Part shown: positions 52,207 through 62,055 of the stretch, piece by piece
Numbering within the stretch: the first letter of the stretch is position 1
Layout: each line of letters starts with the position of its first letter
Assembly: GCA_018697195.1 (NCBI GenBank)
Contig: CM031858.1
Coordinates: 133,061,715-133,125,714 of the forward strand
Direction of reading: 5' to 3'
Length of the DNA: 64,000 bases
From: Certhia americana
Taxonomy: Eukaryota > Chordata > Aves > Passeriformes > Certhiidae
The notes under the pieces: generated by a model
What the model was told of the DNA's origin: nothing
The model's input: the letters and a program-made list of their open reading frames with translations, nothing else
Databases searched by the model: none
Made by a program: the position numbers and the translations under genes

Positions 52207-52478
52207 TTTCCCCTGCCATTTGCTCTTAGCTGTGGGTAGGAAAGAGTCTATTGCCCTTCCTCACTACCAGTAATGCAATAATTGGATAAACTACGAACGT
52301 GTGAATAAGCAAGGCTGGACTGACAGCACAGCCTTAGAAGCTGACAAGAGATCAAAAAGAAACAGAGGAAGGCAAGAGCACATACAGCCTTGAGAACAAG
52401 CCCTTGGGCACTCTAATGATCTCTCTTTCTAGTTTTTTCCCCAGCTGGGTTTGATGCAATATTCAGCACTTTTACATG

Positions 52479-52532
52479 CAGGAGAAGGACTCAGTAACAC
52501 ATTCAGGGGTGCATATGTCTACACAGATAAAT
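52479..52532 (+). repeat. 54-base exact dispersed direct repeat, copy 2
   Basis: This copy is identical over 54 bases to 48496-48549, in the same orientation and 3,983 bases downstream. The left flank TTTACATG and right flank AAAATAGATG differ from those of copy 1. Confidence 0.9.
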
Positions 52533-55500
52533 AAAATAGATGTAAGTTTTCCATTGTTGCTGCACCTTCTCAGTATCCTCTGAAACAACCTCCATCATCT
52601 TTCTGGAGATGGGCCTTTGGGCTGACTGCTTGATGACAGCCCATAACTGCCATGGTCATATCTGCATTTGTTTCTGGCTGGATGCAGTACTGAAGTTCTC
52701 CAAAACCCACCATGCAGGATTTCAGCCACGATACAGTCACGGGGAAACAGGAAAGGAAAACAGAAAGAACAAGAGAAAACTTACTGCCAAACTCATCCAT
52801 GCTGGCAGACTGTCCAGTTGACTTGACAATAGTATTTTTAGTCTAAATTAATAAATAGTTCTCTCCCATATCCCCAGCATTGCTCTGGGACATTGCCCAC
52901 ACTGAGCAGGATTACTGCAGATGCACAAGCAAGAGACAGGCTACCTATTCAAAACATGGGTGCACAGAAGGAGGCATGAAGGAGGCTGGGTACTACCTGT
53001 GGGGCTCTCTGGTATCTAAAGGCTCAAAGCTGTCACCTTTCTGCCACTTGAGAGCAGTTATCTACCTTACCCAGCATATAAGGAAGTGGGAAGGCAGTGA
53101 CTGAAGAGTTAAGCAGGACACTGGCTGGATGTTGCTGGTAGGGCAGTACCAATGAGCACCAGCATGGGTTGTCCTGTTTGTACTTTCTGTTTTCTCCTTT
53201 GAAGAGTACAGCCCATATTGGCCTAGGTGGGAAGGACAGGATGAAGAGCAGCAGCTTTTTCTGGAAGTCTTGGAAACAAAATTGATGCACTGGTCTGACC
53301 CGCTACTTGCTATCTCCTGCACTTCCTCCAAGATCAGTGCCTTCCTTTTGACACAGCATGAGGTCTGAAAAGGGAAGATCAAACAGGTTCTCTTCCTTTG
53401 TTTCAGGGCACTAGGGTTCCCATGGCAGCACATACTCAATCACTGTGCAGTCCCAAAATTAGGCAAGTGTCCATCACAATTGGAAAATCTCAGCTGCTGG
53501 AATGGGAGTGTGGGCACAGACTTGGTCTTATTTGAGTCTTTGCACTGTGGAAGCTGTTCCCTGGCACATGGTGGAATGGCAGAGATAGAGACCTGGCTCC
53601 TAGAATCAGGTTCTAAGAGCCACACAGAGTAAATCTGAAGGCAAACGTACAACTGACACCATGAATTGTTCCAAGCATCAGCAGTGTATTGCTCTTCCAT
53701 ACAACATTTATACCCTTCATCCTACATGCATTATACCTGTGTGCCCTCTTTGCCCTTCTGTGGTAGGTCCATAACTCTCAGCATTCCAGGTCTCTTTACC
53801 TTCAACACTGCTCACCTGTCCTACACAGCTACAGCCCATTAGGGATGAGGCTCAGCCGCAGCCCCATTCCCAATCATCACTAACTGTGTGCCTACAGAAA
53901 CCCTTCTAGAGTTTCTTGGATGGGCAGCTCATCTGAGTTGTCCCTTTACCTCATCCCTTCACAAAAGGAACACATTTTTTGGCTGAAACTTTTTAGATTT
54001 TCTCAGCCTGAGGCAAACACCTGGTATGCAGAACTGCATATTGCAGAAACTGTCCCCAACAGTTGAAAAATAGCAAAATCAAAAGAAACATTAAGTGTGA
54101 TGCTTTATTGGAAAGCACTAGGAAATGTTAACACTCCACCATAATTCCAGCTGTTCCGCTCTCTGGTTTGGGATACAAACCCACAGGTAAACCCAGTGTT
54201 TAGTTGTGTTTCTACACAGACACAGAGATTACTGAAGTTTTCAGTTTTGCCCTAGGACTGGATCTACAAGGAGATATGCAATTACAGAGTTCTTATCTGG
54301 CTTACCTATTGGCAATGTTTTTTGTCTCATTAAGACTTCTTAATGTAAACTCCAGGCTTTCTGTTCCCTGTGCCTTTGTTCTACACATTGAACTCATTGG
54401 CAAAAGACAGATGTGTTTTACTTCATCTGGATTTTCCCAGGAGGCTTAAACACAGCTCAGCTGGCTCCTACCCAGCAGCAATGAAACCTCAGGAGGGAGA
54501 GGTGCCCATGTCCCCAGCATGATCACTCATGAGCCAGCATGGACACCTTCAGGTGTGCAACCTGAGGATGTCACCGGGAAGGGTTTCTGGAGGGAGACAC
54601 AGCCTCAGAGAGCAGGAGGTCAGGTGTCTCTCTGCAGCTGATGTGCCAAGTCGCAGCCGTGTCAGGATTTAAGCCTTCTGTATCCTATCCACAAGCACCC
54701 AATATACCAAATTCTTGGGCTTCTCAGCTGATCTGGGTCCTCTCTGCTGGATGCAGCAGTGCAAGCCCTTGTTTGATGTTACCAGTTCTGCAGCAGTCAC
54801 ATAGGTTGATTTGATCTGATTTAGGTCAGATACAAGCCTTGACTGATTTTATTGACATACACTGGAGAGTGAAGCAGTTGCTGCTAAGTCAGCTTAAAAA
54901 AGTTAAAGCTAAGCTTCTGTCAGTGATGCCTGCAGCCTGCAGCAAGCTCCCAACAGGAGCTCCCTCAGCTCCACTGCACAGCAAGCAGGGGCAAGCCATG
55001 GGCTCCAGCACCTGGCACAGACCCTAGGCTGTAGCATGCACTTTACAACAGCCATCCTCCATGAAACAGCCCAGTGAAGAAACCTGCTCTGGACTTTCAG
55101 AACCCACTGCAGGGTACTGAGCACTTCCCAAGACCACAGAGGCAGTAGGGCACTCAAAACAGTAGAATCCCAAAATGGGGCTCATTTGTAAAATTACATT
55201 GGTCCATGGGGATGATGCACCCAAGAACGAATACCCATGGGGTGTCCTTCACCAGGGATATCTTTCTGTACTAAAACTAGTCAGAAACAGCATGCCTTTT
55301 GCTTGCTCATGTGCTGCTGGATGTTTCACAGGCTCCAGGGAGGGAAAGTACAGCTCTGACTTATGCAAAGGAGAAAACACATTGCTAGATCATGTGGAGC
55401 TTGTAAGCCTGAGTTTGCATTCCTAAAATACTTCAGTTTTAGTAATCCTTTAAATTTAACTCCCTGTAGCAAAGACATACCAGCTATCACCTTGGGGTTT

Positions 55501-57599
55501 CATATTTGTGAATCTTCATGCTTTTGAGTTAGGTTACTACCAGAAAAAAGGTCAAGCATCCTCCTAGCAGATGGTTTTACAAGAGAAAATGTAAACAAAC
55601 TCAGCAATCCAATATGAAGTAACACTGGTGTCCAGACACTGCCAGTATTTCATCCCCTATGTGAAAAGTAGTGAGCTGGTATTATTTGTAAAAGCAGACA
55701 AATGAGCTGATACAAATAAAGGCTTTTTAAAGTAACAGGAAGCCTACCATCATATCTACACTTATAATCTAGGCTCTAGACTAAGCACCATCTTTTAACC
55801 ATTTAGGATTCTGGCAATAACTACCAGGAGAATTTTAAGTTGGTATGTAAACACTTAAATAAATGTCAGCACTTTTAATACAACAAAATAATGTTCTCGT
55901 GACCATGAACACATAGATATTAAAACCAGTCTCGACTTTCCCACTGATTTCTCATTGCAGATAGGAGTAGAGAATTTCTTTACATCATGTGTCTATTCCA
56001 AACCTCAGGAAAGGTCACAGACTGTGTCTGCTCACCTGTTAGAAAGAAACTTGCCTTTGGGGAATAGAGCCCTAGCTTGGCATGCAGGAGAAGGATATAA
56101 GATTCCCAAAACGTTTGTGTGACCGTGAATAAAATACACTTACTTTCTCTTTCTTCTGGCCAGGTTGTCTTTATCCTGCAGGGAATAGCCTGGCCACTGT
56201 GCAGCAGCCAGCACGGTCCAGTTCTGATGCCCTCATTCAATATTATACAGTTAAAAAATAATTATTAAAATAATTGTTCAGACCAAAAAACTATCCTGAA
56301 ATATTTTGAGCATCTTCATTTAAGTTTACGAGGAAGTGAGAGCTCAGTATCCTGCACCATTGCATCCTGGAAGAAGGAAACTTTCTCATGGATAACATCT
56401 GGTCTCACACAAATGCTACCAATCATTGATTGTCACCTCTGCTTGCCATCTGGCACACAACACAGGTGGCTTTACAGATGTATGTAAGAACAAGACAAAG
56501 CACCTAAAGCCTGTGGCCAGGCTGTAGCAATAACTGGTTGTGGCATGGTCTGATATGGGACACTCCCAGTCTTCCCAAAGCACTGTGCTCCATGGCAGAG
56601 GCATTCATTAGCCACAGGAAATCCCAGATCTGGGACTGACTGGGTTGTATCTAACTTGCCAATCTTACACACAAGTCCATGACTGGCACCATAATGAGCT
56701 ATGATGAGGGAGTCCCACCAGCCATTTGCCCAGCAGGAAACCCCAGCACACCCTTCCCTGCATCATCCTTCACTTCTGCAGAACACAGGCAATGGGCCAA
56801 CAACTTCAGACTGGTGGGCAAAGATTTGCTTGGTGATATATGGATTTTTCTTGCCAAGAAATTTTTTGGCATTTCCGGCTCTGGCAGTGACTTTAATATT
56901 ATCTAAATATTAATTTCATACCTCTTCTAATTACTCTTGGCAAATTAAAAGTCAGTATTTAATACTGTTTACCTTAAGGCCTGCTGCCCCAGGCAGCTGC
57001 AGATACAGGAAACCATGGTGGCTGTGGTGCAAAACAATCTAGAGAATTTCTGTGAGCAACATTTCCATGAGGGATGAATGGATGTGGAAATCATAAGTCC
57101 AACAATGGCTATCTGTACCCTCTTAATGTTCAGTCAGTGTGCTTCATTTCAGCAAACAAAACATCTTCCCCACCAAGCAAAAAAATCCAGCCTGCAGGGA
57201 TGTACTTTCAGCAGCGTGAGATTTCTGCACTTTCCTCTCACTCAGATTTATAACCTGAAATGCATCTAAACCACAGCTTTGGCTCTGCCAAGCCCAAAGC
57301 CTTTCCTTCATTCCTTATTTGTTGAGGTAAGGGTACGGTGCTTGATATCTGCAACCTTGCTGGAGTTTTGTACCTGAGCCTCATCCCTGCCATGTTGTAT
57401 GTGCCACCACAGGGTCCCAGCCAGACCTCTGTGGCTGCCCCTGCGCCCTTCACTCCAGCAGCAGCACATTTTACTTACACTCACTCTTAACTTCAGGAAG
57501 CAGTTTAAAAGCTGGCAGCCAAGATCATCCCATGAACTCTCCCGCTGTGTAAGTGAAGAACAGGTTTGGGACTGCAGCAGTCCAGTTAGCTGGGATAAG
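52533..57599. other. Unassigned DNA
   Basis: No gene, RNA or known repeat is recognised in this 5-kb stretch. Frames of 60-125 codons are scattered on both strands without domains. Confidence 0.55.
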
Positions 57600-57945
57600 T
57601 AAAAAAGCCAGGCCCTAGGCTTTTTTAGGAGTGGGCCTAGGACCCTGAGGAGCAGGGGGCTGAAACCTTAGACTTATAGGGCCAAGCCCCTGTCCCATAG
57701 CTACAATTGGATATCTGTCCAAATAAACTCTATGTCTAGCCAAGTTACCCGTGCCCCTAGGTCTTTTGGATGCGGCAGCTCTTGGACCATGTGCTCTCTG
57801 AAAAGAGCTCCAGGCCATGCAGCTTGTGAATGCTGCTGAGAGAGCACATGGTCACTGAAATGGAATAAAGAACATCTCTGAGCCTCATCCATGGTATCTG
57901 TCCTGGTTTTTAAGCCACACTCCCCACCCAAACTGGGTTTGATGT
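57600..57945 (+). mobile_element. Possible LTR-like segment
   Basis: The stretch has features of a retroviral LTR: an AATAAA at 57722, a perfect 15-base inverted repeat at 57785-57853 that would fold into a hairpin, and a second AATAAA at 57864-57869 followed by AACATCTCTGAGCCTC. GC content is higher than in neighbouring DNA. I cannot match it to a named family and no clear TG...CA ends were found, so it may be an unrelated repeat or unique sequence. It lies just before the CR1 cluster. Confidence 0.3.
57785..57853 (+). other. Perfect 15-base inverted repeat (hairpin)
   Basis: GACCATGTGCTCTCT at 57785-57799 is the exact reverse complement of 57839-57853, with a 39-base loop. The transcript of either strand could form a stable stem. 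It lies 11 bases before an AATAAA. Confidence 0.85.
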
Positions 57946-58506
57946 AACAGGAGGTAACCCCACATGAGGGCAGACAGATACACTGTTACATGGGACCACT
58001 TGATGAAATTGAATAGACCCAAGTCAATTCAATGGGGTCTGTTGACATGCATCCTGGGGTCCTGAGGAAACTGGCTGATGTAGTTGCCAAGCCTCTCTCC
58101 ATGACCTTCATGTCATGGTGATCAGACAAAGTCACTGGTGACTGGAAAAAAAAAAGGGAACTATCGCTCCTATTTTTAGAAAGCAGAGAACAGAATATAT
58201 GGGGAACTGAAGACTTATGAGCCTCACCTCTGTGCCTGGCAAGATCATGGAGCAGATCCTCCTATAAGATATGCTGAGGCATATAAAAGACAAGGGTTAG
58301 GTGAATTGAGGCAGCCAGCACAGCTTTACTAGAGCAAATTGTGACTGATCTGGTGGCCTTCTATGATGGAGTGGTAGAAACAGTGAACTAGGGAAGATGA
58401 CATTTTATCTACATTCTGTAAGGCCTTTGATATGGTCCACATGGCATCTTTATTTTCAAATGGATAGACATGAATTTCGTCAATTGACTACTGAGTGAAG
58501 AAAGAG

Positions 58507-58594
58507 ATGGATGGATGGATGGATGGATGGATGGATGGATGGATGGATGGATGGATGGATGGATGGATGGATGGATGGATGGATGGATGGATGG
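58507..58594 (+). repeat. (ATGG)22 microsatellite inside the CR1
   Basis: Twenty-two perfect ATGG units lie in the CR1 reverse transcriptase region at a spot where the CR1 consensus, as I remember it, has a short GGCTGGATGG sequence. The array appears to have grown by slippage from that seed. It codes for repeated Met-Asp-Gly-Trp in one frame. Confidence 0.95.
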
Positions 58595-58607
58595 AGTGAG
58601 TCAGAGT

Positions 58608-58721
58608 GTTTTGGTCAATGACTCTATGTCTAGTTGGAGGCTAGTGACAAGTGGTGTCCCATGGAGCTCTGCCTTGGGACCAGTGCTCTTCAATATCTTC
58701 ATCAGTGAGTGCAGACTGTGA
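58608..58721 (+). pseudogene. Remnant of the CR1 reverse transcriptase
   Basis: The frame entering from the MDGW array reads [16 protein letters not shown] and then [19 protein letters not shown]. This matches the [20 protein letters not shown] block of CR1 reverse transcriptase, around RT motif B. The Gln-Gly of SGVPQG is changed to Trp-Ser. The frame stops at 58719-58721, where the copy is deleted. It is a fragment of a non-LTR retrotransposon enzyme that once copied CR1 RNA at its insertion site. Confidence 0.85.
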
Positions 58722-58848
58722 GAAGAAGTCATTGAGAGCAGCTCTGTGGAGAAGGACTTGAGGGTTGTTGTGGATGAAAAGCTGGGCATGAGCCAGCAGT
58801 GTATGCCTGCAGCTAGGAAAGGGCATTGTATCCTGGGCTGTGTCAGCC

Positions 58849-59345
58849 CATCAGAGGATGAGGATGCTTACCTCACAAACAGGGACAGAGACAAGGCTGA
58901 GGTGTTTAATGCATTCTTTGCCTCTGTCTTCAACATGGATGGTGGACCAAGGGATATCAATGCCCTGGGCTGGAGGATCATGACTGAGAGAATGATAACT
59001 CCCAGCTGATCCTTGTTACAGTCTACAACTTCCTTGTGAGGGGAAGAGGAGGGGCAGGCACTGATCCCTGTTCTTTTGTGCTCAGTGACAGGACCTGAGG
59101 GAATGGCCTGAAGTTGTGTCAGGAGAGGTTTAGGTTGGATATCAGGAAAAGGTTCTTCACCCAGAGGGTGGTTGAGCACTGGAACAGCTCCCTAGGGAAG
59201 GGGTGACAGCATCAGCCTGACAGAGTTCAAGAAGAATTTGGACAATGCTCTTGGGCACATCCTGGGGATGGTGCTGAGCAGGGCCAGGGGCTGGACTTGA
59301 TGACCCTTCAGGGGCCTTCCAACTCAGCTAATTTTGTGATTCTGT
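58849..59345 (+). mobile_element. CR1 LINE inserted into another CR1 (nested copy)
   Basis: The segment starts in a CR1 ORF2 piece (GACAAGGCTGAGGTGTTTAA, TTCTTTGCCTCTGTCTTCAA). It jumps by an internal deletion to the 3' region (CAGTCTACAACTTCCTTGTG) and runs through GGAGAGGTTTAGGTTGGATA, TTCTTCACCCAGAGGGTGGT and GGGCTGGACTTGATGACCCT to the tail TTTTGTGATTCTGTGA. Immediately after the tail, the sequence continues the interrupted host CR1 (AGAGGGATGGCCAGCAGG). The start is uncertain by about 20 bases. A weak AGAGGATG/AGAGGGATG similarity at the two junctions may be a target-site duplication. Confidence 0.8.
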
Positions 59346-59938
59346 GAAAAGAGGGATGGCCAGCAGGTTGGGGGAGGTGATTTTCCACCCACTGTCTGCC
59401 GTCATGAGACTGATCTGGAATGCTACATTCAGACCTGGGGTCCTTAACAAAAGAAAGATGTGGATCTGTTGGAGCAGGTCCAGAGGAGAGCCACAAGGAT
59501 GCTCAGAGGGCTGAAGCACCTCTCCAATGAAGACAGGTGCAGAAAGCTGGGGTTGTTAAGACTGGAAAAGAAAATACTCTAGAGAGACCTTACTGTGGCT
59601 TTCCTGTAACTAAAGAGGCTTACAAAAAAGAGGGAGAGGGACTTTTTATGTGGGTAGATAGACACAGGACAAGGAACAATGGTTTTAAACTGAGAGAGGG
59701 CAAGTTTACATTAGGTGTTAGGGAGTAATTCTTTACTGTGAAAGGGATAAGGCACTAGAACAGGTAGCCCAGAGAAGCTGTGGATGTGCCATCCCTGGAA
59801 GTATTCAAGCCCAGGTTGGCTGGGGCCCTGAGCAAATGGGCTGGTGGAAGATGTGCCTGCCCATGGCAGAGGGGTTGCAACTAGGTTATCTTTAAGATCT
59901 CTTTCAACCCAAACCATTCTGTGATTCTGTGATTTTAT
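59346..59938 (+). mobile_element. CR1 LINE, 3' part of the host copy
   Basis: The host CR1 resumes with GATGGCCAGCAGGTTGGGGG and continues in order: GGAGCAGGTCCAGAGGAGAG, GGCTGAAGCACCTCTCCAAT, GGAAAAGAAAATACTCTAGA, GTTTTAAACTGAGAGAGGGC, GCACTAGAACAGGTAGCCCA, the CCCATGGCAGAGGGGTTG block and the tail CCATTCTGTGATTCTGTGAT. It belongs with 57985-58848. Premature stops and indels show that it is dead. It uses a different type of 3' end from the nested copy, so the two belong to different CR1 subfamilies. Confidence 0.88.
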
Positions 59939-61980
59939 AGTGAGAGAGCTGAAACTCATGTCCATAACTGAATGTTGTTCACAAGCTTTTGAAAAGTGGT
60001 TGGCCATATTGACTCTCGGGCCACATGGAAGGAACTGCAAGCAGTCTTGCTCTGGAAAGCTATAGGTTTGTATTCTCCATTGCTCTCACTCCTCCTTTCC
60101 CTCTGCTCCTCTTCATCATAAATCCAGTGCACCTTGTGCACCTCTGTGCAATAGCATCCTTCATAAAAGAAGTCAAAATGTGTGGCAGAACATTTAAACA
60201 CAGCTGCATAGATTTAATTACATTATTCTCTCACCACACTTCAGTCAAACTGAGGGAAACTGGGAATTAGATAAACCCCTTGATTTCAAATGTTATTCAA
60301 AGGATGATCATAAAGAATTTTAGTAACTTCAATATTATCTAAATTTAATTTTTTAGGAATTGCACCATTCCTATGAAAGCATTGTAATTCACTGCACATC
60401 ACTCAGCTAAGAAAATAATACTGCATCTCTATGGCAACCTGCAATGAACGACATATTGACCATCCCCAAAGACACAGGGAATTGTATTATTCCTGTATCA
60501 TAATGGTTTCTCTACTTAGAGCATGCCTTGTGCTTTTACATCTTCATTATTAAAAAAACCAAAAAAACAAACTAAGAACTGTGAAGCATCAAGCTTCCAG
60601 CAAAATATTTGATGCAATAGGCATTAATTTTACTTCCTGTAGCTCCTGCTTTACACAGAAGTGTAACTTCATTCATGCTGCCAACATTTCTACACAATTC
60701 CCAAGAAAATACAAAGTCAATGACTGTATGTGCAATATTGATGAAAGCATGAAAATAAGGCCAACTGCTTCTCTGCCCCTTTCATGTCTGATCATTTACA
60801 CTGTTCACGTCTCCTCAGCTGTTACAACATTGCACCACCACATCAGATGTTCCTTTTTTCCTCAGAGCTTAGCTCAATGAAAGGGAGAAAGTATGCATTT
60901 CAAAAAATTATATGGGTCTGGTACAAACTAGAAAAAAACAGAGAGGACATTGTAAAGGATAAAGATTGCAGAGCATGAGTGGGGCACAAAGATGAATTGT
61001 GGGGAAATGTGTCTGCTCTGCTGGACAACGGCAGCATGCAGAAAGAAGAGCAGGCAGAGAGCAACACGCTGGGAAAGGCAGACACTGATAACACAGCAGT
61101 GGAAATCTATCTCTAAAGTCTTTTAAATGCTTTTCAGAAGGTTCATGACAATCTTGCAGTGGAGAGGGGGTTGCTGATTCACTCATTATAGCATCTTTTA
61201 ACAATATTGGGACTCTTTGGCCAGGCATGATGACATTGTACTCACTTTGCATGATTGTAAAATTGTAGCCTTGTTAAAGGCAGCATGGTTTTCTCCAGCT
61301 CCTTGCTATGCCCCTCAATAAAGCTTCAAGCTTTAGGGCATAAGTCCCTGCCAAGTAATGAAAGCTAGAAAGACTCCTTGTTGAACAGATTATTCAATTT
61401 CTGACTATTTCATGGTTTTTCTAATTTCTCAGAAGCGTATCAACCTAGGAGAGATGGTCCTAGAATAGAAAGACTGCAATATGTGTGTATAGTATGTTCC
61501 CTCCCCTTTCCTATCATTTCTACATAGGAAAATTCAGTGGTTGTAGCCACATTTAATATTTTATACTCCAGAATGCTCCACAGCAAAATTAAGAGGCAAA
61601 GAGCAGCAAATGATACTTTTATAAAAGCACTTGGCAATGATGAGAAGTAGTAAACTGCAGTATAATTGTGTGCCTTCAAATCCACATCCATGATACAGTG
61701 CTTGTTGCTGTGTCCAGTTAGCAGAGCACAGACTCTGGAGCTGGCAGCAGCAGCAGGCAGAGCCACGGGCAGCTCAGCCCTGCCAGCACCAGCACTGCCA
61801 GACCACTGAGGAGAAAAGCTCTGTATTAAAATGCAGGAAAACTTCTGCTCTGTATCAATTTGATTTGATAGTTGATTTAACTTCTTTATGCTCACCCAGC
61901 ACTCAGTGGCTGAGTTTCGTATTCCATGTTCTCAGAGAGCAGATGACCTACTTTTCTTGTATTATTATTTCTGGTTTCAG
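59939..61980. other. Unassigned AT-rich DNA
   Basis: No gene or repeat is recognised. The 151-codon minus-strand frame at 61440-61895 contains a hydrophobic stretch but resembles no family I know. Confidence 0.55.
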
Positions 61981-62055
61981 CAGCCTGCCTCCCCGAGAGC
62001 GGAGGAGGAGTGCTGGTGGTGTGTTTGTGGAGGATATACAGCCGGGACTTGGTTG
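61981..62055 (+). other. Candidate 75-nt exon
   Basis: The segment is bounded by an acceptor-like ATTATTATTTCTGGTTTCAG (AG at 61979-61980) and a consensus donor TTG/GTGAGTG (GT at 62056-62057). It is locally GC-richer and holds three CpGs in an AT-rich setting. Its length is a multiple of three and all three forward frames are open. The second frame reads SAGGVFVEDIQPGLG, faintly like the GxFVxxIxPG loop of PDZ domains, but too short to call. No neighbouring exon was found in this window. Confidence 0.3.

Larger units (their letters stand above)
57985..58848 (+). mobile_element. CR1 LINE, 5' part of the host copy (reverse transcriptase region)
   Basis: The DNA follows CR1 ORF2: CCCAAGTCAATTCAATGGGG, CTGGCTGATGTAGTTGCCAA, CTCACCTCTGTGCCTGGCAA, GATCATGGAGCAGATCCTCC, GTGGCCTTCTATGATGGAGT, then the RT part after the GGAT array. 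An internal deletion of a few hundred bases relative to a full CR1 lies near 58705-58735, where the block GAGAGCAGCTCTGTGGAGAAG follows too soon. The copy ends abruptly at ATCCTGGGCTGTGTC and resumes at about 59346, because a second CR1 has inserted. Frames are broken many times, so it is inactive. Confidence 0.85.

Noticed and set aside
57900..57930. CTGTCCTGGTTTTTAAGCC, resembling the start of another bird ERV LTR
   Set aside because: The match ends after about 15 bases and the following sequence becomes CR1.
58515..58721. A 68-codon frame starting with an MDGW repeat
   Set aside because: The start comes from the ATGG microsatellite and the rest from a broken CR1 reverse transcriptase, so it is not an independent gene.
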